Origin: Verrucomicrobiota bacterium
Lineage (GTDB): Bacteria; Verrucomicrobiota; Verrucomicrobiia; Limisphaerales; PALSA-1396
DNA length: 64,000 nt
Assembly: GCA_016200005.1 (NCBI GenBank)
Contig: JACQFP010000006.1
Span: 152,929 to 216,928, forward strand
Reading direction: 5' to 3'
The translations under genes were made by a program, and so were the position numbers. The notes under the pieces are model-generated. The model made no database searches, was not told the DNA's origin, and saw nothing but the letters and a program-made list of their open reading frames with translations. Below are positions 8,402 through 16,397 of this stretch, piece after piece (the first letter of the stretch is position 1; each line of letters opens with the position of its first letter).

Positions 8402-8843
8402 TTTCATTCTCGGGCAGACACACTTCATCAAGAGCGTTGAGGACATCCATGAAGCACTCGTCGGTGCCGTGCCTGGCATCCGGTTCGGGCTGGCCTTTTG
8501 CGAGGCGTCGGGAAAATGTCTCGTGCGCTGGAGCGGCACCGATGCGGCGATGACTGATCTGGCGAAAAACAACGCCCAGGCGATTGGTGCGGGACACAGC
8601 TTTATCGTGTTCCTCGGCGATGGGTTCTATCCGCTGAACGTGCTCAACACGCTCAAGCAAGTGCCGGAAGTGTGCCGAATCTTCTGTGCCACGGCGAATC
8701 CGGCCGAGGTTTTGATCGCGCAAACCGAACTGGGCCGCGGAATCCTGGGAGTGGTGGACGGTTGGTCGCCGAAGGGTGTCGAGGACGAGGCGGAGATTGC
8801 ATGGCGCAAAGGCTTTCTCCGACAAATAGGTTACAAGCTTTGA
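8358..8843 (+). CDS. Adenosine-specific kinase (PAE2307/DUF355 family)
   Basis: A 161-residue protein matching the compact family named adenosine-specific kinase: 'KPDVINFILGQTHFIKSVEDIHEAL', 'GLAFCEASGKCLVRWSGTD', 'GHSFIVFLGDGFYPLNVLN', 'VCRIFCATANPAEVLIA' and 'GRGILGVVDGWSPKGVE' lie in order. A ribosome binding site 'AAAGGAG' (8346-8352) decides the ATG at 8358, which is inside the 3' end of the AIR-synthase-like gene. The kinase name comes from structural genomics work on an archaeal member with bound nucleotide; the physiological role is not settled to my knowledge. Confidence 0.88.
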   Translation: MNLTIVKIEKPDVINFILGQTHFIKSVEDIHEALVGAVPGIRFGLAFCEASGKCLVRWSGTDAAMTDLAKNNAQAIGAGHSFIVFLGDGFYPLNVLNTLKQVPEVCRIFCATANPAEVLIAQTELGRGILGVVDGWSPKGVEDEAEIAWRKGFLRQIGYKL

Positions 8844-8867
8844 GCGGTGGACTGCGGATGGCGTCGA

Positions 8868-9221
8868 ATGAGCATGAACTCAATTTTCGTCATTGCGCCT
8901 TACAAGTACGAAGCCATGTGGGTCTTCGACGACCCGCGCGTGGGATTGCACCGCGAGCCGTTCGTCAGTGGGGCGGATGTCATGATGGACCGCCTCGTCC
9001 TCAACCTGCCGAACGCCGACAAAGGTTTTCGACTTTTGTTTTCCGCCGCGCCGTTTCCCGGTCGCATGGTGAAGTTGGAATGGCGGCGCGAAGAGCATGG
9101 CGGCAACTGGTATTACAGCCCAGAGTTCGATATGGAAGGTTGGCTGTGTCCGGCTCTTTACCAGTACTTTAGAGAATCGCCGGCAGCAATTTATGTCCAA
9201 GCTCAGGCAAGAAGTAGTTAG
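8868..9221 (+). CDS. DUF6717-like small protein
   Basis: A 117-residue protein beginning 'MSMNSIFVIAPYKYEAMWVF'. It contains 'DDPRVGLHREPFVSGADVM', 'NADKGFRLLFSAAPFPGRMV' and a Trp/Tyr-rich end 'NWYYSPEFDMEGWLCPALY', the pattern I associate with DUF6717. No signal peptide or membrane segment. It is 24 bp after the adenosine-specific kinase gene on the same strand and probably in its operon. The ATG at 8874 is an equally possible start. Function unknown. Confidence 0.7.
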   Translation: MSMNSIFVIAPYKYEAMWVFDDPRVGLHREPFVSGADVMMDRLVLNLPNADKGFRLLFSAAPFPGRMVKLEWRREEHGGNWYYSPEFDMEGWLCPALYQYFRESPAAIYVQAQARSS

Positions 9222-9332
9222 ACAGAACGCGAGTACCGGGTTGAGATTGTAAGGCTTAGGATTCGTGACGCGGGTGACCCGAAACCATGACGAACGTCAG
9301 CATTTGTTCAGAACAAGTTTTGTGAGGCAAGT

Positions 9333-9749
9333 ATGGAAGACATTCATAGCATTTACTTGAAACAGTTGCAGGGTCGCTTGAGCGGCATCGTTTACGAACT
9401 CACCAAGGTTCGGTTTTCGTCGTTCCGTCCGTACGAAAATTGGTGCCCGGCGATCAACGCCTATCGATGTCGTGACAGCGTCATCATCTGCGTGGATTTG
9501 GCCGGGGTGGACAAATCGCAGATCGATGTCCGGGTGGAATCGCGGCGCGTGTTGATCCGTGGCCGGCGTCAGCCGCTCGAACCGGATGAAACCGAAGGAC
9601 GGCCGATGCAAATCCTCGCGCTGGAGATTGACCATGGACCGTTCGAGCGCGAAGTGGCGCTGGCTGAGGAGGTCGAGTCCAACGAAGTGCAGGCCGAGCA
9701 GCGCAATGGTCTGCTGTGGATTTACCTGCCGCTGCGCCCGCCGGGGTGA
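9333..9749 (+). CDS. Small heat-shock protein, Hsp20/alpha-crystallin family
   Basis: A 138-residue protein. The alpha-crystallin domain spans about residues 35-130: 'CPAINAYRCRDSVIICVDLAGVDKSQIDV', 'RRVLIRGRRQ', then 'FEREVALAEEVESNEVQAEQRNGLLWIYLP', which ends like the usual 'GxLxIxLP' motif. It is an ATP-independent holdase for unfolding proteins. It sits directly before lon and close to dnaK/dnaJ, consistent with a stress regulon; no regulatory element such as ROSE or CIRCE was seen in the 110 bp upstream. Confidence 0.92.
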   Translation: MEDIHSIYLKQLQGRLSGIVYELTKVRFSSFRPYENWCPAINAYRCRDSVIICVDLAGVDKSQIDVRVESRRVLIRGRRQPLEPDETEGRPMQILALEIDHGPFEREVALAEEVESNEVQAEQRNGLLWIYLPLRPPG

Positions 9750-9769
9750 AACCACCCTTTTTGGATAGT

Positions 9770-12304
9770 ATGGATACACAACCCTCCATTAAGGATTCGA
9801 CGCTGGCCGGTTCGGCATCAGAAGCGACGGCCCCTCCTCCCGCTGTCGTGGCCAACAAGCCAGAAGATCAAGGCGAGCCGAAGATTCCTGACGTGCTGGC
9901 GATTCTGCCGACGCGCAACCTGGTTCTGTTTCCAGGCACGGTCGCGCCGGTCAGGATCGGGCGACCTGAATCTATCAAGCTTTTGGAGGAGAGTTTGCCG
10001 CAGAACAAAATCATCGGTATCCTCACCCAGCGCGTGGCGGAAAACAACAACCCAGGGCCGGACGACCTCTATCGCGTCGGCACAGCCGCGCTGGTGCTGA
10101 AGCTCTTGCGCCAGAGCCATGACGCGGTTGTTCTTGTTGTCCACGGACTGCACCGGTTTCGCATTCGAACCGTCCTCCAGACGCAACCGTTCCTGCGCGC
10201 CGAGGTGGAATTGCTCGCGTCCATTCCTCCATCTGTGGCAGACAAGGAAGCCGAGGCCGCGTTTCGCAACCTGCGCGAGACGTCGGCGCAGCTAGTGGAG
10301 TTGACGCCAGATTTGCCCGATGAGTTGCGTGCCGCCCTGATGAACTTTAAGGACGCCGGCCAATTCGCGGATTTCGTCGCCAGCAATCTGAATTTGGAAG
10401 TGGCGCAGAAGCAGGAGGTGCTCGAAGAACTCGACGTATTGAAGCGAGTCCAGGCAGTGCAGCAGCGTGTCTCGTCCCAGCTTGAGATTGCCCGCATCCA
10501 GCAGAAATTGCAGAAAGACGTTACTTCGCAATTCACCGACATGCAACGTCGCGCCTATTTGCGCGAACAACTTCGCGCGATTCAACGCGAACTGGGCGAA
10601 GGCGAGCAGGAAGTCGGGCGGCAGGTCGATCAGCTTCGGAAACGCCTGGAGGAAGCCAAGCCTCCCAAGCAGGTGATGGAGCAGGCCGAGCGTGAATTGA
10701 AGCGACTCAACTACGTGCCGCCAGCCAGCGCGGAGTTCTCCGTCATCGTCAGCTATGTCGAAACGATTGCGGAACTGCCGTGGAGCAAGCTGACCGAGGA
10801 CAATCTGGACTTGCGCCGAGCGCAGAAGATTCTCGACCGTGACCATTTCGATTTGGAGAAAGTGAAGCGCCGGCTCATCGAGTATCTCGCCGTGCGCAAG
10901 CTGAATCCCGAAGGGCGCGGCGCCATTCTTTGCTTCGTCGGCCCACCCGGAGTGGGCAAGACCAGTCTCGGCCAGTCTATTGCGGATGCGCTCGGTCGCA
11001 GGTTCACGCGCATGAGTCTCGGCGGAATGCGCGATGAGGCGGAGATTCGGGGGCATCGCCGGACTTACATCGGCTCGATGCCCGGCCGGCTCATTCAGGA
11101 ATTGCGCCGCCTCGGCACACGGAATCCCGTAATCATGCTCGACGAAGTGGACAAGATTGGTGCCGACTTCCGCGGCGACCCAGCCAGCGCGCTGCTCGAA
11201 GTGCTCGATCCACAGCAGAATCACTCTTTCGTTGACCATTACCTGGACGTGCCGTTCGATCTCTCACAGGTCATGTTCATCACTACCGCAAACGTGATGG
11301 ACCCCGTGCCGCCGGCGTTGCGCGACCGCATGGAAGTCATCGAGATTCCCGGTTACACCGGACGCGAGAAACTCGAAATCGCCAGGAACTACCTCGTGAA
11401 ACGGCAGCTCACGGAAAACGGTTTGAAGTCGGAGCAATGCAAGTGGTCGGCCCCGGCGCTGACGAAGGTTGTTGAAGATTACACTCGCGAAGCCGGCGTG
11501 CGCGAATTGGAACGGCAGGTTGGTGCCGTCTGCCGTGCTGTGGCGGCGCAAGTCGCCAAAGGTGAGCGCGCGCATGTCAGCGTCACGCCGGAAATGGTGC
11601 AGACGATACTCGGCCCTGCCAAATACGTCCGCGAGACACGGCTAAAGACGAATCGACCGGGCGTCGTCACAGGTCTTGCCTACACGCCTGCCGGCGGCGA
11701 AATTTTGCACATTGAGGCCACGCGCTATCCGGGCAAAGGCAACATCACACTCACGGGACAGATCGGCGACGTGATGAAGGAATCGGCGCAGGCCGCGTTG
11801 AGTCTCGTGCGCAGTCGTGTGAAGGAACTCGGCATTGAAGCCGACGCATTCAAGGACACCGACATCCACGTGCACGTGCCAAGCGGGGCGGTGCCCAAGG
11901 ATGGGCCATCCGCCGGCGTCGCCATGTTCACCGCGCTCGCGTCTCTGTTCACGCAAACGCCCGTGCGTTCGACGGTTGCGATGACCGGCGAGATTACGTT
12001 GCGCGGTTTGGTGCTGCCGATCGGCGGTTTGAAGGAAAAAGTGTTGGCTGCAATGCGCGCCGGCATTCAACACGTTGTTATCCCCAAGTTGAATGAAAAG
12101 GACCTGCCTGACGTGCCGGCGGAGGTCAAAAAGAAGCTGAAATTCACGCTGGCAGAGACCGTCGATGAAGTGCTCGCGGCAGCGCTGGAAAGAACCAATC
12201 GCAAGCCTCTGAGCAAACCAGAAGGTGCGAGGAAAGTGAATACTTCCGCCCAGAGGTTGCGCCCAGCGGCCAAGACGCATCGTCGGGCTGTGACGCCCGC
12301 GTGA
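9770..12304 (+). CDS. lon: ATP-dependent protease Lon (La)
   Basis: An 844-residue LonA. The N-terminal LAN substrate domain is at about residues 35-240, followed by a coiled coil. The AAA+ module has Walker A 'GPPGVGKTS' (391-399) and Walker B 'VIMLDEVDKIG'. The protease domain has catalytic Ser714 in 'PKDGPSAG' and Lys757 in 'GGLKEK', with the usual 43-residue spacing. It degrades damaged and regulatory proteins. The ATG at 9770 was chosen over the frame's earlier start inside the hsp20 gene. The C-terminus carries about 35 extra Lys/Arg/Pro-rich residues. Confidence 0.97.
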   Translation: MDTQPSIKDSTLAGSASEATAPPPAVVANKPEDQGEPKIPDVLAILPTRNLVLFPGTVAPVRIGRPESIKLLEESLPQNKIIGILTQRVAENNNPGPDDLYRVGTAALVLKLLRQSHDAVVLVVHGLHRFRIRTVLQTQPFLRAEVELLASIPPSVADKEAEAAFRNLRETSAQLVELTPDLPDELRAALMNFKDAGQFADFVASNLNLEVAQKQEVLEELDVLKRVQAVQQRVSSQLEIARIQQKLQKDVTSQFTDMQRRAYLREQLRAIQRELGEGEQEVGRQVDQLRKRLEEAKPPKQVMEQAERELKRLNYVPPASAEFSVIVSYVETIAELPWSKLTEDNLDLRRAQKILDRDHFDLEKVKRRLIEYLAVRKLNPEGRGAILCFVGPPGVGKTSLGQSIADALGRRFTRMSLGGMRDEAEIRGHRRTYIGSMPGRLIQELRRLGTRNPVIMLDEVDKIGADFRGDPASALLEVLDPQQNHSFVDHYLDVPFDLSQVMFITTANVMDPVPPALRDRMEVIEIPGYTGREKLEIARNYLVKRQLTENGLKSEQCKWSAPALTKVVEDYTREAGVRELERQVGAVCRAVAAQVAKGERAHVSVTPEMVQTILGPAKYVRETRLKTNRPGVVTGLAYTPAGGEILHIEATRYPGKGNITLTGQIGDVMKESAQAALSLVRSRVKELGIEADAFKDTDIHVHVPSGAVPKDGPSAGVAMFTALASLFTQTPVRSTVAMTGEITLRGLVLPIGGLKEKVLAAMRAGIQHVVIPKLNEKDLPDVPAEVKKKLKFTLAETVDEVLAAALERTNRKPLSKPEGARKVNTSAQRLRPAAKTHRRAVTPA

Positions 12305-12311
12305 AACTGGT

Positions 12312-13424
12312 ATGGAAGTACGGCCGATGATAGACCCGGGCGTAGTGCGCGGCGAATGGTGGCACCGGCTCGAAGACGGTCGCATCCAATGCGACCTGTG
12401 TCCGCGCTTCTGTAAGATGCAGGAAGGACAGCGGGGGTTCTGCTTCATTCGCCAGGCCCGCGACGGCGGTGTTGTTCTGACGAGTTATGGTCGCGCGTCA
12501 GGCTTCTGCATTGATCCCATCGAAAAAAAACCTTTGAATCACTTCTATCCGGGGACGAGTGTTCTCTCCTTCGGCACCGCGGGCTGCAATCTCGGCTGTC
12601 GCTTCTGTCAGAACTGGGACATCTCAAAAGCGCGCGAGGACGACCGCCTCAGCGCCTGGGCCACGCCGGCAGCGGTCGCAGAAGCTGCGTTCAACTCAGG
12701 CTGCCGAAGCATCGCCTTTACTTACAACGACCCGGTGGTTTTCGCCGAGTATGCCATCGACTGCGCCATCGCCGCACATGAACGTGGCATCAAGACCGTG
12801 GCGGTGTCAGCCGGCTACATGAACCCCGAGCCGCGCAAGGAATTCTACGCGCACATGGACGCGGCCAACATCGACTTGAAAGCATTTACGGAGCAGTTCT
12901 ACCAAAAGATTTCCTTCGCTGAATTAGGCGCCGTGCTCGACACGTTGCGCTGGCTGAAGCACGAGACCAAGGTTTGGTTGGAAGTCACGACCCTGCTCAT
13001 TCCAGACCACAACGACTCGGAACAAGAAGTTGCACGGCTGTGCGACTGGTTTGCCAAGAACCTCGGGCCGGATGTGCCGCTGCACTTCTCTGCGTTTCAT
13101 CCCGACTTCAAAATGCTTGATGTTCCGCCAACGCCGCCAGCGACTCTGACGCGGGCCCGCCTGCAGGCCTTGAGCGCAGGAATCCATCACGTTTACACGG
13201 GCAACGTGGAGGACGTGGAAGGACAATCCACTTATTGTCCTGCTTGTCGCCGGTTGCTGATCGAACGGAACTGGTATCGACTGGGCCAATGGAACCTGGA
13301 TGCGAACGGCAACTGTCCGTTCTGTGCGTCACGCCTGGCCGGGCACTTTGATCCGCAGCCGGGACGATGGGGCAGGCGGCGCCGACCGGTGTTTATTCGC
13401 AGTCAACCCGACGATTCGCAATAG
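12312..13424 (+). CDS. amrS: AmmeMemoRadiSam-system radical SAM enzyme (AmrS)
   Basis: A 370-residue radical SAM protein. The Cys-rich N-terminus 'CDLCPRFCKMQEGQRGFC' and the cluster motif 'CNLGCRFCQNW' (CxxxCxxC) match the family often mislabelled pyruvate formate-lyase activating enzyme and now called AmrS. Later landmarks are 'SIAFTYNDPVVFAEYAID', 'DAANIDLKAFTEQFY', 'LHFSAFHPDFKMLDVPPTP' and a C-terminal zinc-type cluster 'CPACRRLLIERNWY...CPFC'. The usual partners (AMMECR1 and Memo domains) are not in the window. It follows lon by 7 bp and may be co-transcribed. Start could also be the ATG at 12327. Confidence 0.9.
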   Translation: MEVRPMIDPGVVRGEWWHRLEDGRIQCDLCPRFCKMQEGQRGFCFIRQARDGGVVLTSYGRASGFCIDPIEKKPLNHFYPGTSVLSFGTAGCNLGCRFCQNWDISKAREDDRLSAWATPAAVAEAAFNSGCRSIAFTYNDPVVFAEYAIDCAIAAHERGIKTVAVSAGYMNPEPRKEFYAHMDAANIDLKAFTEQFYQKISFAELGAVLDTLRWLKHETKVWLEVTTLLIPDHNDSEQEVARLCDWFAKNLGPDVPLHFSAFHPDFKMLDVPPTPPATLTRARLQALSAGIHHVYTGNVEDVEGQSTYCPACRRLLIERNWYRLGQWNLDANGNCPFCASRLAGHFDPQPGRWGRRRRPVFIRSQPDDSQ

Positions 13425-13462
13425 CGGCAGAAGTTGGACGGCTTTGGCAATCGCCATCAGGA

Positions 13463-13837
13463 ATGTCAGCACGATTTGTCATTCAGGAGCATCAAGCCCG
13501 GACGCATCACTTTGATTTCAGGCTCGAAAAAGAAGGTGTGCTAAAAAGCTGGGCGGTTCCGAAAGGGGTCCCTGACGAACCGGGGACGAAGCGGCTGGCC
13601 ATCCAGGTTGATGACCATGCTCTGGAATACGGCGGTTTCGAGGGAACCATTCCTGCGGGCAACTACGGCGCGGGCACGGTGCGGATTTGGGACCGCGGGC
13701 ATTACGACCTGCAGGAGTGGAGTCCTGACAAAATTGTTTTCACGTTGCACGGGGAACGATTGGATGGAACCTACAGTCTCGTGCGATTCAAAGGCGGAGG
13801 AGCGAACCGTTGGCTGCTGATGCGAACCAAAGAATGA
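13463..13837 (+). CDS. Stand-alone LigD-type 3'-phosphoesterase domain protein
   Basis: A 124-residue protein equal to the N-terminal PE domain of DNA ligase D: 'RFVIQEHQARTHHFDFRLEKEGVLKSWAVPKG', 'KRLAIQVDDHALEYGGFEGTIPAGNYGAGTV', 'WDRGHYD' and 'GTYSLVRFKGGG..WLLMR'. The catalytic and metal-binding His, Asp and Arg residues of 'HHFDFRLE' and the second His of 'VDDHALEY' are present. In NHEJ it trims 3'-phosphate and ribonucleotide ends. No ligase, primase or Ku gene is nearby, so it acts alone or with distant partners. The internal ATG at 13463 fits the known domain start. Confidence 0.9.
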   Translation: MSARFVIQEHQARTHHFDFRLEKEGVLKSWAVPKGVPDEPGTKRLAIQVDDHALEYGGFEGTIPAGNYGAGTVRIWDRGHYDLQEWSPDKIVFTLHGERLDGTYSLVRFKGGGANRWLLMRTKE

Positions 13838-14186
13838 ATCACCATCTGTCAAAATTGAATCACGACAAACCAATGAAGCCCCTCACAGTGTTGTCACGCC
13901 CTTGTAGCTGCTCCAAACAATGGCCGGAGTAAATGACACGAGCGTCAACGGGAGCGGACAGGCGCGCTGTGGTTTCGAAGGGCGAAGCTCCCGCCGATCA
14001 CGGATCTGCTTCCCTTGGGGTTGCAAGGACGCTCGTCCTTGCTGTTCCGTTTCGGCAGATTTACTCACGATGCGCGGACAGTACGAAGGTTTCTTCCGCA
14101 TGGATCAAGTTGGTTGTGGCAGCAGATTGCTGCGAGGCGGCGCTCCGCGTTGCTGCTTTAGTCGCCGGCAAACCAAAGCTGAAAAA
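13838..14186. other. Intergenic region, no gene seen
   Basis: This 349-bp stretch lies between convergent genes. Open frames cross it on both strands but show no recognisable protein features. No clear terminator hairpin with a T-run was found; GC-rich imperfect repeats ('GACGCTCGTCCTTGC' type) are present. It may be decayed coding DNA. Confidence 0.5.
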
Positions 14187-14813
14187 TCATTTCCATGGTT
14201 TGCCCGCAGCCGGATTGGACACTGTTTCCGGGCCATCGCAGTTGCAGGGTGACGTCGAGAACACGTCGCGCCCTTTCTCCCGGACAACGATCACCGGGCA
14301 GTGAGCATATCGGATGACTTTCTCCGTCGTGCTGCCCAAGGTGGAAGAGAAAGTCCCTCGTCCACTATGTGTGGCAATGATGATTACATCGGCGTTCAAC
14401 GATTTGGCGGCGCAGACGATTTCCCGAAACGGCCTTCCGGTCTTGACGAGAGAATGAATCGGCACGTCACCATCGATCGCGTCAATCAGTTTGCTCAATT
14501 CGCGTTCGTAGCTTTCCTGCCGCCGTTCCAGCCAGGAAACGTATTCCGCCTCGCCGTACTCGAAGCTGGTGGGTTCGTCCGGAACCACGGCGAGCAACGT
14601 GACCTCGGCTCCGTATTGCTTGCCAAACGCGATGGCGCTGCGCAACGCCCGTTTGGAGCAATCCGAGAAATCAGTTGGCACCAGGATTCTCTTGATCTTG
14701 ATCCCGAACGCGGCTGATTTCGAAGGCAACGGCTCCATGTCCAACAACCGTGTGTCCCTCGACTTGAGTTCGACCGGCGGGCTTGTCCTTTTGTGCTCAG
14801 ATTCGATTTTCAT
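14187..14813 (-). CDS. Universal stress protein (UspA family)
   Basis: A 208-residue protein with one Usp domain at about residues 39-180: 'KIKRILVPTDFSDCSKRALRSAI' at the start, 'YGAEVTLLAVV', and the nucleotide-binding end 'DVIIIATHSGRGTFSSTLGSTTEKVIRYAHCPVIVV', which fits G2xG9xG(S/T). A charged 38-residue N-terminal extension and a 25-residue C-terminal tail flank the domain. ATP-binding type is likely. It is the only - strand gene in the first 55 kb, divergent from the zinc-ribbon cluster. Confidence 0.93.
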   Translation of the reverse strand: MKIESEHKRTSPPVELKSRDTRLLDMEPLPSKSAAFGIKIKRILVPTDFSDCSKRALRSAIAFGKQYGAEVTLLAVVPDEPTSFEYGEAEYVSWLERRQESYERELSKLIDAIDGDVPIHSLVKTGRPFREIVCAAKSLNADVIIIATHSGRGTFSSTLGSTTEKVIRYAHCPVIVVREKGRDVFSTSPCNCDGPETVSNPAAGKPWK

Positions 14814-15167
14814 ATCCCAATTCTTTCGTACGTCCGAAACGGATTTTGGACTCCACGATTCTTGCCAAAGTCGAACCGTTCCTTGTTCGTGAATGCTTTT
14901 GCCAGTTCGATGTTGAGAGCGGGCGAAGTTTTTCGCTCAAAGCGGTGTTAGGCAAAATACCCAGCAAGAACCGCCTGAGTGGGATCCGACGGGCTTCCCT
15001 TAGAAATGTTAATGCTTGAAAGCGCGGTCTCGCATCCTACCACCAAGAAACGACCAACGTTTGGCAAGATCAGTGGAGCAGATTCGCGTGAGCGCGACAA
15101 AAGTGTAATTGATACGAAACAAGGGAATGACGTTGCGCGATACGCGCACAAGTGAAAGGAGATGTTT
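14814..15167. other. Divergent intergenic region
   Basis: A 354-bp stretch between the divergently oriented universal stress protein and zinc-ribbon genes, so it should hold promoters in both directions. I could not identify confident -35/-10 pairs. A strong ribosome binding site 'GAAAGGAG' is at 15154-15161. No gene seen. Confidence 0.5.
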
Positions 15168-15401
15168 ATGGCAACGTGCGAGGTTTGTGGAAATGATTAT
15201 GACAAGGCGTTTCGGGTGAAGGTGGGCCGCAAGACCCATGTGTTTGATAGCTTTGAGTGCGCCATTCATGCGTTGGCGCCGCTCTGCAAACATTGCGGGT
15301 GCAAGATTATCGGCCACGGCGTGGAAGCAAGAGGGAAGCTGTTCTGCTGTGCCAATTGCGCGAGCAAAGAAGGGGTGCGTGGCATTATTGATCGAGTTTG
15401 A
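15168..15401 (+). CDS. Small Cys-rich zinc-ribbon-like protein
   Basis: A 77-residue protein with 'CEVCGNDYDKAF' at the N-terminus, 'HVFDSFECAIHALAPLC', 'CKHCGCKIIGHGVE' and 'FCCANCASKEG': nine Cys and several His that could form one or two zinc sites. I know the 'MATCEVCGNDYDKAF' pattern as a conserved small protein of unknown function. 'GAAAGGAG' seven bases upstream selects the ATG at 15168 rather than 15162. It is followed by a BCAM0308-like gene 24 bp downstream. Confidence 0.85.
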   Translation: MATCEVCGNDYDKAFRVKVGRKTHVFDSFECAIHALAPLCKHCGCKIIGHGVEARGKLFCCANCASKEGVRGIIDRV

Positions 15402-15425
15402 CCACATCAGGCCCGGAGAATGGTC

Positions 15426-15929
15426 ATGAAAGCGAGAGCCGAAAACCCGGCGCGAACACGGCGGGACCGTCTGATACACGAGATGGTTCATGATCCGTAT
15501 AAAACCAAGCGCAAGCTTTCAGAACCCACTGTTTGCCCAGTCTGCAACGCGGTGTTTCTGAACGGTCGCTGGCGGTGGGTTGATTCATGGCCACTGAGTG
15601 CCAACAAGGCAATCTGTCAGGCCTGTCACCGAACCAAGGACGATTACCCCGCCGGCGTGCTCATATTAACCGGCCCGTTTGTGCGGACACACAAAGTGGA
15701 ATTGATCAACCTTGCCCGGCATCACGAGCGGGAAGAGAACATCGAACACCCGCTGCATCGCATCATGCGAATCGAAGAACATCCCGACTCGCTGGTGATC
15801 AAGACGACCGACATTCACCTTCCGAGGCGCATCGCCGACGCGGTTCATCATGCTTACAAGGGAGAACTTGATCTGCATTACGACAAGGAAGGATATTTCG
15901 CTCGAGCCAACTGGAGGTATGAACAGTAA
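15426..15929 (+). CDS. BCAM0308-like protein with zinc knuckle
   Basis: A 167-residue protein matching the BCAM0308 pattern: a basic N-terminus ending 'HDPYKTKRKLSEPTVCPVC', then 'GRWRW', a second pair 'ICQACHR', 'YPAGVLILTGPFVRTHKVEL' and a C-terminal alpha/beta part with 'IEEHPDSLVIKTTDIHLPRRI'. The two CxxC pairs likely bind zinc. Function unknown. 'GGAG' at 15415-15418 fits the ATG at 15426 better than 15420. It lies in a run of small metal-binding proteins. Confidence 0.8.
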   Translation: MKARAENPARTRRDRLIHEMVHDPYKTKRKLSEPTVCPVCNAVFLNGRWRWVDSWPLSANKAICQACHRTKDDYPAGVLILTGPFVRTHKVELINLARHHEREENIEHPLHRIMRIEEHPDSLVIKTTDIHLPRRIADAVHHAYKGELDLHYDKEGYFARANWRYEQ

Positions 15930-15952
15930 CCATCAAACTAATGAGGAACAAT

Positions 15953-16126
15953 ATGCCACTCTACGAATACATTTGCCGCAAATGCCACAAGAAATTCGGC
16001 GAAGTTCTGACGATCAAAGAACACGAGTCGAAAAAGATTCGTTGCCCGAAGTGCGACAGCCCAGACTTGGAAAAGGTCATTGAACCTTTTGTCGCGGTCA
16101 CGTCGAAAAAGAGCGGGACGTGGTGA
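15953..16126 (+). CDS. FmdB-type zinc-ribbon protein
   Basis: A 57-residue protein, 'MPLYEYICRKCHKKFGEVLT' then 'IRCPKCDSPDLEKVIEPF', which is the typical FmdB/CxxC_CxxC_SSSS zinc ribbon. 'GAGGAA' at 15943-15948 precedes the ATG at 15953; an in-frame ATG at 15941 overlaps that site. FmdB was linked to regulation of formamidase in one organism; for most members the role is unknown. A GC-rich hairpin (AGGGG/CCCCT around 16132-16147) follows the gene. Confidence 0.9.
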   Translation: MPLYEYICRKCHKKFGEVLTIKEHESKKIRCPKCDSPDLEKVIEPFVAVTSKKSGTW

Positions 16127-16397
16127 CAGCAGGGGCGAATTCCCCTCACCAAGCAGGCGTTTGGAATAATTCTCGGGCGAACCTGGCTTCAGGCAAGTAA
16201 TGGCCGAAGTTCGCCAATTAACGGGAAGCGCACCCAGCCGGGCAGCAGGAGTGTTAAGATGTAAAACCGATGCACCGGTTTCGATCATCATGCAAATGGT
16301 GAAAGGAAATAGACGGAGGAGAAAACTGAGAGCAAGAACTCGGTTGTCGTCCGGAAGCTCTTGGTGAAGTACGTGCGAAACCCGGAGCCATTAAAAG

